From Siphonodentalium dalli (lineage: Eukaryota > Mollusca > Scaphopoda > Gadilida > Siphonodentaliidae): a stretch of DNA of 64,000 nucleotides. The notes beneath the pieces are model-generated. The model saw nothing but the letters and a program-made list of their open reading frames with translations. It had not been told where the DNA came from and did not search any database. The position numbers and the translations under genes were made by a program. Each line of letters begins with the position of its first letter. Position 1 is the first letter of the stretch. Below, one piece after another: positions 49,501-63,500 of the stretch. The stretch lies in contig CP136061.1 of NCBI GenBank assembly GCA_032622095.1, forward strand, positions 170,693,107-170,757,106, read 5' to 3'.

Positions 49501-50530
49501 CACGCACATCTATAGGTATCCCCACCACATACATATATAGGTATCCCCACCACATACATCTATAGGTATCCCCACCACATACATATATAGGTATCCCCAC
49601 CACATACATATATAGGTATCCCCACCACATACATATATAGGTATCCCCACCACATACATATATAAGTATCCCCACCACATACATCTATAGGTATCCCCAC
49701 CACATACATATATAGGTATCCCCAACACATACATCTATAGGTATCCCCACCACACACATCTATAGGAATCCCCACCATACACATCTATAGGGATCCCCAC
49801 CACACATATATATATAGGTATCCCCACCATACACATCTATATGTATCACCGCCACACACATATATAGGTAACCCCACCACATACATTTATTGGTATCCCC
49901 ACCATACACATCTATAGGTATCCCCACCATACACATCTATATGTATCACCGCCACACTCATATATAGGTATCCGCACCACATACATCTATAGGTATCACC
50001 ACCACATACATGTATAGGTATCCCCACCACATACATCTATTGGTATCCCCACCGCACACATCTATATGTATCACCACCACATACATATATAGGTATCCCC
50101 ACCACACACATATATAGGTATCCCCAGGACATACATATATAGGTATTCCCACTACACACATATAGGTATCCTCACCACACACATATATAGGTATCCTCAC
50201 CACACACATATATAGGTATCCCCGTCACATACATCTATAGGTATCACCACCACATACATCTATAGGTATCACCACCACACACATCTAACGGTATCCCCAC
50301 CACACACATCTATAGGTATCCTCACCACATACATATATAGGTATCCCCGCCACACAAATATATAGGTATCCTCAGCTCACACATCTATAAGTATCCCCAC
50401 CACACACATATATAGGTATCGCCACCACACATATATATAGGTATCCCCACCACACACATCTATAGGTATCCCCACCACACACATATATAGGTATCCCCAC
50501 CACACACATATATAGGTATCCCCACCACAT
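49500..50530 (+). repeat. Block related to 61.0-61.5 kb
   Basis: About 49,780-50,270 matches about 60,990-61,480 at an offset of about 11,209 bp. Shared features are a 27-bp monomer (CACATATATATATAGG, near 49,804 and 61,012), anchors in which TATCACCGCC replaces TATAACCGCC (49949 and 61158), and AGGTATCCGCACC. This is a long-range match across intervening, different HOR families. No gene is seen. Confidence 0.75.
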
Positions 50531-53500
50531 ACATCTATAGGTATCCCCACCACACACATCTATAGGTATCCTCACCACACACATATATAGGTACCCCCAC
50601 CACATACATCTATAGGTATCCCCACCACACACATATATAGGTATCCCCACCACACACATATATAGGTATCCCCACCACATACATCTATAGGTATCCCCAC
50701 CACACACATATAGGTATACCCGCCACACACATCTATAGGTATCACCACCACATACATCTATAGGTATCACCACCACAACATCTATAGGTATCCCCACCAC
50801 ATACATATATAGGTATCCCCACCACATACATCTATAGGTATCCCCGCCACACACATCTATAGGCATCCTCACCACACACATATATAGGTATCCCCACCAC
50901 ATACATCTATAGGTATCACCACCACACACATCTATAGGTATTACCACCACATACATCTATAGGTATCACCACCACATACATCTATAGGTATACATACCAC
51001 ATACATCATAGGTAACCCAACCACACACATCTGTAGGTATCCTCACCACACACATATATAGGTTTCCCCACCACATACATATATAGGTATCCCCACCACA
51101 CACATATATAGGTATCACCACCACAAACGTCTATATGTATCCCTACCACATACATCTATAGGTAACCCCACCACATACATATATAGGTATCCCCACCACA
51201 TTCATCTATAGGTATCCCCACCACACACATATATAGGTATCAACACCACACACATATATAGGTATCACCACCACATACATCTATATGTATCCCCACCACA
51301 TACATATATAGGTATCTCCGCCACATACATATATAGGTATCCCCACCACATACATATATAGGTATCCCCACCACACACATATATAGGTATCCCCACCACA
51401 CACATATATAGGTATCCCCACCACACACATATGTATAGGTATCCCCGCCACACACATATATAGGTATCCCCACCACACACATCTATAGGTATCCCCACCA
51501 CACACATATATAGGTATCCCCACCATACACATCTATATGTATAACCGCCACACTCATATATAGGTATCACCACCACATACATCTATAGGTATCACCACCA
51601 CATACATGTATAGGTATCCCCACCACATAAATCTATAGGTATCCCCACCACACACATCAATATGTATTACCACCACATACATATATAGGTATCCCCACCA
51701 CACACATATATAGGTATCCCCACCACATACATATATAGGTATCCCCACCACACACATATAGGTATCCTCACCACACACATATATAGGTATCCTCACCACA
51801 CACATATATAGGTATCCCCACCACATACATCTATAGGTATCCCCACCACACACATATATAGGTATCCCCACCACACACATATATAGGTATCCCCACCACA
51901 TACATCTATAGGTATCCCCACCACATACATATATAGGTATCCCCACCACATACATCTATAGGTATCCCCACCACATACATATATAGGTATCCCCACCACA
52001 TACATATATAGGTATCCCCAACACACACATCTATAGATATCCCCGCCATACACGTCTATAGGTATCCCCACCACATGCATATATAGGTATCCCCACCACA
52101 TACATCTATAGGTATCCCCACTACATACATCTATATGTATCCCCGCCACACACATCTATAGGTATCCTTACCACACACATATATAGGTATCCCCACCACA
52201 CACATATATAGGTATCCCCACCACATACATCTATAGGTATCCCCACCACATACATATATAGGTATCCCCACCACATACATCTATAGGTATCCCCACCACA
52301 TACATATATAGGTATTCCCACCACATACATATATAGGTATCCCCAACACACACATCTATAGATATCCCCGCCATACACGTCTATAGGTATCCCCACCACA
52401 TACATATATAGGTATCCCCACCAAACACATATATAGGTATCCCCACCACATACATATATAGGTATCCCCACCACATCCATATATAGGTATCACCAGCACA
52501 CACATCTATAGATATCACCACCACATACATCTATAGGTATCCCCACCACATACATCTATATGTATCCCCGCCACACACATCTATAGGTATCCTCACCACA
52601 CACATATATAGGTACCCCCACCACATACATCTATATGTATCCCCACCACACACATATATAGGTATCCCCACCACACACATATATAGGTATCCCCACCACA
52701 TACATCTATAGGTATCCCCACCACACACATATAGGTATACCCGCCACACACATCTATAGGTATCACCACCACATACATCTATAGGTATCACCACCACAAC
52801 ATCTATAGGTATCCCCACCACATACATATATAGGTATCCCCACCACATACATCTATAGGTATCCCCGCCACACACATCTATAGGCATCCTCACCACACAC
52901 ATATATAGGTATCCCCACCACATACATCTATAGGTATCACCACCACACACATCTATAGGTATTACCACCACATACATCTATAGGTATCACCACCACATAC
53001 ATCTATAGGTATACATACCACATACATCATAGGTAACCCCACCACACACATCTGTAGGTATCCTCACCACACACATATATAGGTTTCCCCACCACATACA
53101 TATATAGGTATCCCCACCACACACATATATAGGTATCACCACCACAAACGTCTATATGTATCCCTACCACATACATCTATAGGTAACCCCACCACATACA
53201 TATATAGGTATCCCCACCACATTCATCTATAGGTATCCCCACCACACACATATATAGGTATCAACACCACACACATATATAGGTATCACCACCACATACA
53301 TCTATATGTATCCCCACCACATACATATATAGGTATCTCCGCCACATACATATATAGGTATCCCCACCACATACATATATAGGTATCCCCACCACACACA
53401 TATATAGGTATCCCCACCACACACATATATAGGTATCCCCACCACACACATATGTATAGGTATCCCCGCCACACACATATATAGGTATCCCCACCACACA

Positions 53501-54221
53501 CATCTATAGGTATCCCCACCACACACATATATAGGTATCCCCACCATACACATCTATATGTATAACCGCCACACTCATATATAGGTATCACCACCACATA
53601 CATCTATAGGTATCACCACCACATACATGTATAGGTATCCCCACCACATAAATCTATAGGTATCCCCACCACACACATCAATATGTATTACCACCACATA
53701 CATATATAGGTATCCCCACCACACACATATATAGGTATCCCCACCACATACATATATAGGTATCCCCACCACACACATATAGGTATCCTCATTACACACA
53801 TATATAGGTATCCTCACCACACACATATATAGGTATCCCCACCACATACATCTATAGGTATCCCCACCACACACATATATAGGTATCCCCACCACACACA
53901 TATATAGGTATCCCCACCACATACATCTATAGGTATCCCCACCACATACATATATAGGTATCCCCACCACATACATCTATAGGTATCCCCACCACATACA
54001 TATATAGGTATCCCCACCACATACATATATAGGTATCCCCAACACACACATCTATAGATATCCCCGCCATACACGTCTATAGGTATCCCCACCACATGCA
54101 TATATAGGTATCCCCACCACATACATCTATAGGTATCCCCACTACATACATCTATATGTATCCCCGCCACACACATCTATAGGTATCCTTACCACACACA
54201 TATATAGGTATCCCCACCACA
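50530..54221 (+). repeat. 1.67-kb block duplicated at 2,021 bp
   Basis: About 50,530-52,200 reappears at about 52,551-54,221. Shared rare variants include TATACATACCACATACATC, a 24-bp monomer ACATCATAGGTAACCC, AAACGTCTATATG with a CpG, and CCTTACC (52166 and 54187). Copies differ at few bases, such as CCAACCACAC near 51,018 against CCCACCACAC, and CATTACACAC near 53,779 against CACCACACAC. The 350 bp between the blocks hold a local 325-bp repeat. Confidence 0.85.
52011..52400 (+). repeat. Local 325-bp (13-monomer) duplication
   Basis: The variant CTATAGATATCCCCGCC followed by ATACACGTCTATAGG occurs with its GATAT at 52036 and again at 52361, exactly 13 x 25 bp apart. The first lies inside the 2,021-bp-duplicated block; the second does not, which explains why the second block copy lacks it. 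Confidence 0.75.
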
Positions 54222-57200
54222 TACATCTATAGGTATCCCCACCACACACATATATAGGTATCCCCCACCACACACATATATAGGTATCAGCACCACATAC
54301 ATCTATAGGTATCCCCACCACATACATATATAGGTATCCCCACCACATACATCTATAGGTATCCCCACCACATACCTATATAGGTATCCCCACCACATAC
54401 ATATATAGGTATCCCCAACACACACATCTATAGATATCGCCGCCATAGACGTCTATAGGTATCCCCACCACATACATCTATAGGTATCACCACCACATAC
54501 ATCTATAGGTAACCCCACCAAATACATCCATATGTATCCCCGCCACACACATCTATAGGTATCCTCACCACAAACATATATAGGTATCCCCACCACATAC
54601 ATCTATAGGTATCTCCACCACATACACCTATGGGTATAACCACCACACACATATTTAGGTATCACCACCACATACATCTATAGGTATCTCCACCACATAC
54701 ATATATGGGTATACCCGCCACATACATATATAGGTATCCCCACCACATACATTTATAGGTATCCCCACCACACACATCTATAGGTATCCCCGCCACACAC
54801 ATATATAGGTATCATCACCACATACATTTATAGGTATCCCCATCACATACATATATAGGTATCCCCACCACATACTTATATAGGTATTCCCACAATATAC
54901 ATCTATAGGTATCCCCACCACATACATATATAGGTATCCCCACCACATACATATATAGGTATCCCCACACACACATCTATAGATATCGCCGCCATACACG
55001 TCTATAGGTATCCCCACCACATACATCTATAGGTATCACCACCACATACATCTATAGGTATCCCCACCAAATACATCCATATGTATCCACGCCACACACA
55101 TCTATAGGTAACCTCACCACACACATATATAGGTATCCCCACCACATACATCTATAGGTATCCCCACCACACACATATATAGGTATCACCACCACATGCA
55201 TCTATATGTATCCACACCACGTACATATATAGGTAACCCCACCACATACATATATAGGTATCCCCACCACATACATCTATAGGTATCCCCACCACACACA
55301 TATATAGGTATCACCACCACACACATATATAGGTATCACCACCACATACATCTATAGGTATCTCCACCACATACATCTATGGGTATAACCACCACACACA
55401 TATATAGGTATCACCACCACATACATCTATAGGTATCTCCACCACATACATCTATGGGTATCCCCGCCACATACATATATAGGTATCCCCACCACATACA
55501 TTTATAGGTAGCACCACCACATACATCTATAGGTATCCCCACCACACACATCTATAGGTATCCCCACCACACACATCTATAGGTATCCCCGCCACACACA
55601 TATATAGGTATCACCACCACATACATTTATAGGTATCCCCATCACATACATATATAGGTATCCCCACCACATACTTATATAGGTATCCCCACAATATACA
55701 TCTATAGGTATCCTCACCACATACATATATAGGTATCACCACCACATACATATATAGGTAACCCCGCCACAGACATATATAGGTATTCCCGCCACATACA
55801 TATATAGGTATCCTCACCACACACATCTATAGGTATCCCCACCACACACATATATAGGTATCCCCACCACACACATCTATAGGTATCCCCACCACATACA
55901 TCTATAGGTATCCCCACCACACACATCTATAGGTATCCCCACCACACACATATATAGGTATCACCACAACGTACATATATAGGTATCCCCGCCACACACA
56001 TATATAGGTATCCCCACCACACACATATATATAGGTATCCCCGCCACACACATATATAGGTATCCCCACCACATACATATATAGGTATCACCACCACATA
56101 CATATATATGTATCCTCACCACACACATCTATAGGTATCCCCACCACACACATATATAGGTATCCCCACCACACACATCTATAAGTATCCCCACCACATA
56201 CATATATAGGTATCCCCACCACATACATATATAAGTATCCCCACCACATACATATATAGGTATCCCCACCACATACATATATAGGTATCCCCAACACACA
56301 CATCTATAGATATCCCCGCCATACACGTCTATATGTATCCCCACCACATACATATATAGGTATCCCCACCACATACATCTATAGGTATCCCCACCACATA
56401 CATCTATATGTATCCCCGCCACACACATCTATAGGTATCCTTACCACACACATATATAGGTATCCCCACCACATACATCTATAGGTATCCCCACCACACA
56501 CATATATAGGTATCCCCCACCACACACATATATAGGTTTCAGCACCACATACATCTATAGGTATCCCCACCACATACATATATAGGTATCCCCACCACAT
56601 ACATCTATAGGTATCCCCACCACATACCTATATAGGTATCCCCACCACATACATATATAGGTATCCCCAACACACACATCTATAGATATCGCCGCCATAC
56701 ACGTCTATAGGTATCCCCACCACATACATCTATAGGTATCACCACCACATACATCTATAGGTATCCCCACCAAATACATCCATATGTATCCCCGCCACAT
56801 ACATCTATGGGTATCCCCGCCACATACATATATAGGTATCCCCACCACATACATTTATAGGTATCCCCACCACACACATCTATAGGTATCCCCGTCACAC
56901 ACATATATATGTATCACCACCACATACATTTATAGGTATCCCCATCACATACATATATAGGTATCCCCACCACATACTTATATAGGTATTCCCACAATAT
57001 ACATCTATAGGTATCCTCACCACATACATATATAGGTATCACCACCACATACATATATAGGTAACCCCGCCACAGACATATATAGGTATTCCCGCCACAT
57101 ACATATATAGGTATCCCCACCACATACATCTATAGGTATCCCCACCACATACATCTATATGTATCCCCGCCACACACATCTATAGGTATCCTTACCACAC

Positions 57201-58900
57201 ACATATATAGGTATCCCCACCACACACATCTATAGGTATCCCCACCACACACATATATAGGTATCCCCCACCACACACATATATAGGTTTCAGCACCACA
57301 TACATCTATAGGTATCCCCACCACATACATATATAGGTATCCCCACCATATACATCTATAGGTATCCCCACCACATACCTATATAGGTATCCCCACCACA
57401 TACATATATAGGTATCCCCAACACACACATCTATAGATATCGCCGCCATACACGTCTATAGGTATCCCCACCACATACATCTATAGGTATCACCACCACA
57501 TACATCTATAGGTATCCCCACCAAATACATCCATATGTATCCCCGCCACACACATCTATAGGTATACTCACCACACACATATATAGGTATCCCCACCACA
57601 TACATCAATAGGTATCTCCACCACATACATCTATGGGTATAACCACCACACACATTTATAGGTATCACCACCACATACATCTATAGGTATCTCCACCACA
57701 TACATCTATGGGTATCCCCGCCACATACATATATAGGTATCCCCACCACATACATTTATAGGTATCCCCACCACACACATCTATAGGTATCCCCGCCACA
57801 CACATATATAGGTATCACCACCACATACATTTATAGGTATTCCCAGAATATACATCTATAGGTATCCCCACCACATACTTATATAGGTATTCCCACAATA
57901 TACATCTATAGGTATCCTCACCACATACATATATAGGTATCACCACCACATACATATATAGGTAAACCCGCCACAGACATGTATAGGTATTCCCGCCACA
58001 TACATATATAGGTATCCTCACCACACACATCTATAGGTATCCCCACCACACACATATATAGGTATCCCCACCACACACATCTATAGGTATCCCCACCACA
58101 TACATCTATAGGTATCCCCACCACACACATCTATAGGTATCCCCACCACACACTATATAGGTATCACCACCACGTACATATATAGGTATCCCCGTCACAC
58201 ACATATATAGGTATCCCCACCACAAACATATATAGGTATCACCACCACATACATATATATGTATCCTCACCACACACATCTATAGGTATCCCCACCACAC
58301 ACATATATAGGTATACCCACCACACACATCTATAAGTATCCACACCACATACATATATAGGTATCCCCACCACATACATATATAAGTATCCCCACCACAT
58401 ACATATATAGGTATCCCCACCACATACATATATAGGTATCCCCAACACACACATCTATAGATATCCCCGCCATACACGTCTATAGGTATCCCCACCACAT
58501 ACATATATAGGTATCCCCACCACATACATCTATAGGTATCCCCACCACATACATCTATATGTATCCCCGCCACACACATCTATATGTATCCTTACCACAC
58601 ACATATATAGGTATCCCCACCACATACATCTATAGGTATCCCACCACACACATATATAGGTATCCCCACCACACACATATATAGGTATCCCCACCACATA
58701 CATATATAGGTATCCCCACCACATACATATATAGGTATCCCCACCACATACATCTATAGGTATCCCCACCACATACATATATAGGTATCCCCACCACATA
58801 CATATATAGGTATCCCCAACACACACATCTATAGATATCGCCGCCATACACGTCTATAGGTATCCTCACCACACACATCTATAGGTATCCCCACCACATA
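54221..58900 (+). repeat. Satellite domain 7: CCTTACC and ACGT subfamily
   Basis: Two markers recur. CCTTACC lies at 54187 (just outside), 56439, 57190 and 58590, at steps of 2,252, 751 and 1,400 bp; 751 + 1,400 equals the 2,151-bp offset that relates about 56,088-56,430 to 58,239-58,580. CATACACGTCTATAGG, with a CpG, lies near 54,448 (as ATAGACGTC), 54,995, 56,320, 56,697, 57,448, 58,470 and 58,848, usually after GATATCGCCGCC. A five-C run (TATCCCCCACC) marks 54,259, 56,511 and 57,262. Other variants unusual elsewhere are CTATGGGTATAACC and CCACAATATACATC. No gene is seen. Confidence 0.8.
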
Positions 58901-60550
58901 CATATATAGGTATCACCACCACATACATATATAGGTAACCCCGCCACAGACATATATAGGTCTCCCCATCACATACATATATAGGTATCCCCACCACACA
59001 CACATATGTGTATCCCCACCACACACAGATATATAGGTATCCCCACCACACACATATATAGGTATTCCCACAATAAACATCTATAGTTATCCCCGCCACA
59101 CACGTATATAGGTATCCCCACCACATACATATATAGGTATCCCCACCACACACATATATAGGTATCCCCACCACATACATATATAGGTATCACCACCACA
59201 CACATATAGGTATCGCCGCCACATACATATAGGTATCCCCACCACACACATATAGGTATCCCCACCACACACATATATAGGTATCACCACCACATACATA
59301 TATAGGTATCCCCAACACATACATATATAGGTATCCCCACCATATACTTATATAGGTATCCCCACCACATACATATATAGGTATCCCCACCACATACATC
59401 TATAGGTATCCCCACCACAAACATATATAGGTATCCCCACCACATACATATATAGGTATCCCCACCACATACATATATAGCTATCCCCACCACATACATC
59501 TATACGTATCACCGCCACATACATCTATAGGTATCCCCACCACATACATATATAGGTATCCCCGCCACACACATATATAGGTATCCCCACCACACACATA
59601 TATAGGTATCACCACCACACACATATATAGGTATCCCCGCCACATACATATGTAGGTATCCCCACCACATATATATATAGGTATCACCACCACACACATA
59701 TATAGGTATCCCCACCACATACATATATAGGTATCCCCATCACATACATTTATAGGTAACCCCACCACACACATATATAGATATCCCCACCACATACATA
59801 TATAGGTATCACCACCACATACATATATAGGTATCCCCATCACATACATTTATAGGTATCCCCACCACACACATATATAGGTATCCCCACCACATACATA
59901 TATAGGTATCCCCACCACATACATATATAGGTATCCCCACCACATACACCTATAAGTGTCCCCACCACACACATATATAGGTATCCCCACCACATACATC
60001 TATAGGTATCCCCACCACGCACATATAGAGGTATCCCCACCACATATATATATAGGTATCCCCACCACATACATCTATAGGTATCCCCACCACATACATA
60101 TATAGGTATACCCACCACACACATATATAGGTATCCCCACCACATACATATATAGGTATCACCACCACACACATATAGGTATTCCCGCCACATACATATA
60201 GGTATCCCCACCACACACATATAGGTATCCCCACCACACACATCTATAGGTATCACCACCACATACATATATAGGTATCCCCAACACATACATATATAAG
60301 TATTCCCACCACATACTTATATAGGTATCCCCACCACATACATATATAGGTATTCCCACCACATACATATATAAGTATCCCCACCACATACTTATATAGG
60401 TATCCCCACCACATACATATATAGGTATTCCCACCACATACATCTATAGGTATCCCCACCACATACATATATAGGTATCCCCACCACATACATATATAGG
60501 TATCCCCACCACATACATATATAGCTATCCCCACCACATACATATAAAGG
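58900..60550 (+). repeat. Mostly consensus monomers, diverged copies of 35.8-kb module
   Basis: Monomers here are close to the consensus, with a few 23-bp forms near 59,210-59,265 and 60,170-60,230. Their order resembles 35,870-35,960 (a TATCACCACC monomer, then short monomers in series). The two internal stretches resemble each other at an offset of roughly 970 bp. I see no gene. Confidence 0.6.
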
Positions 60551-63500
60551 TATCACCGCCACATACATCTATAGGTATCCCCACCACATACATATATAGG
60601 TATCCCCGCCACACACATATATAGGTATTCCAACCACACACATATATAGGTGTCACCACCACACACATATATAGGTATCCCCGCCACATACATATGTAGG
60701 TATCCCCACCACATACATATATAGGTATCCCCACCACGCACATATATAGGTATCCCCACCACATACATATATAGGTATCCCTACCACATACATCTATAGG
60801 TATCCCCACCACATACATATATAGGTATCCCCACCACATACATATATAGGTATCCCCACCACATACATATATAGGTATCCCAACCACATACATATATAGG
60901 TATCCCCACCACATACATATATAGGTATCCCCAACACATACATCTATAGGTATCCCCACCACACACTTCTATAGGAATCCCCACCATACACATCTATAGG
61001 TATTCCCACCACACATATATATATAGGTATCCCCACCATACACATCTATATGTATCACCGCCACACACATATATAGGTAACCCCACCACATACATCTATT
61101 GGTATCCCCACCATACACATCTATAGGTATCCCCACCATACACATCTATATGTATCACCGCCACACTCATATATAGGTATCCGCACCACATACATCTATA
61201 GGTATCACCACCACATACATATATAGGTATCCCCACCACATACATCTATAGGTATCCCCACCACACAGATCTATATGTATCACCACCACATACATATATA
61301 GGTATCCCCACCACACACATATATAGGTATCCCCACGACATACATATATAGGTATCCCCACCACACACATATAGGTATCCTCATCACACACATATATAGG
61401 TATCCTCACCACACACATATATAGGTATCCCCGTCACATACATCTATAGGTATCACCACCACATACATCTATAGATATCACCACCACATACATATATAGC
61501 TATCCCCACCACATACATCTATAGGTATCCCCGCCACACACATCTATAGGTATCCTCACCACACACATATATATGTATCCCAACCACATACATCTATAGG
61601 TATCCCCACCACACACATATATAGGTATCCCCACCACATACATATATAGGTATCCCCACCACTCACATATAGGTATCTCCACCACACACATCTATAGGTA
61701 TTACCACCACATACATCTATAGGTATCACCACCACAACATCTATAGGTATCCACACCACATACATATATAGGTATCCCCACCACATACATCTATAGGTAT
61801 CCCCGCCACACACATATATATGTATCCTCACCACACACATATATAGGTATCCCCACCACATATATCTATAGGTATCACCACCACACACATCTATAGGTAT
61901 TACCACCACATACATCTATAGGTATCACCACCACATACATCTATAGGTATATATACCACATACATCTATAGGTATCCCCACCACATAAATCTATAGGTAT
62001 CCCCGCCACACACATCTGTAGGTATCCTCACAGCACACATATATAGGTATCCCCACCACATACATATATAGGTATCCCCACCACACACATATATAGGTAT
62101 CACCACCACAAACGTCTATATGTATCCATACCACATACATCTATAGGTAACCCCACCACATACATATATAAGTATCCCCACCACATACATCTATATGTAT
62201 TCCCACCACACACATATATAGGTATCAACACCACACACATATATAGGTATCACCACCACATACATCTATATGTATCCCAACCACATACATATATAGGTAT
62301 CTCCGCCACATACATATATAGGTATCCCCACCACATACATATATAGGTATCCCCACCACACACATATATAGGTATCCCCGCCACATACATCTATAGGTAT
62401 CCCCACCACATACATATATAGGTATCCCCGCCACACACATATATAGGTATTCCAACCACACACATATATAGGTATCACCACCACACACATATATAGGTAT
62501 CCCCGCCACATACATATGTAGGTATCCCCACCACATACATATATAGGTATCCCCACCACGCACATATATAGGTATCCCCACCACATACATATATAGGTAT
62601 CCCTACCACATACATCTATAGGTATCCCCACCACATACATATATAGGTATCCCCACCACATACATATATAGGTATCCCCACCACATACATATATAGGTAT
62701 CCCAACCACATACATATATAGGTATCCCCACCACATACATATATAGGTATCCCCAACACATACATCTATAGGTATCCCCACCACACACATCTATAGGAAT
62801 CCCCACCATACACATCTATAGGTATCCCCACCACACATATATATATAGGTATCCCCACCATACACATCTATATGTATCACCGCCACACACATATATAGGT
62901 AACCCCACCACATACATCTATTGGTATTCCCACCATACACATCTATAGATATCCCCACCATACACATCTATATGTATCACCACCACACTCATATATAGGT
63001 ATCCGCACCACATACATCTATAGGTATCACCACCACATACATATATAGGTATCCCCACCACATACATCAATAGGTATCCCCACCACACAGATCTATATGT
63101 ATCACCACCACATACATATATAGGTATCCCCACCACACACATATATAGGTATCCCCACGACATACATATATAGGTATCCCCACCACACACATATAGGTAT
63201 CCTCATCACACACATATATAGGTATCCTCACCACACACATATATAGGTATCCCCGTCACATACATCTATAGGTATCACCACCACATACATCTATATATAT
63301 CACCACCACATACATATATAGCTATCCCCACCACATACATCTATATGTATCCCCGCCACACACATCTATAGGTATCCTCACCACACACATATATATGTAT
63401 CCCAACCACATACATCTATAGGTATCCCCACCACACACATATATAGGTATCCCCACCACATACATATATAGGTATCCCCACCACTCACATATAGGTATCT

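Noticed and set aside
50985-51015. Possible insertion of foreign sequence at TATACATACCACATACATCATAGG
   Set aside because: It is a diverged and shortened monomer; the same form occurs 2,021 bp downstream and a less diverged form at 61.95 and 63.77 kb.
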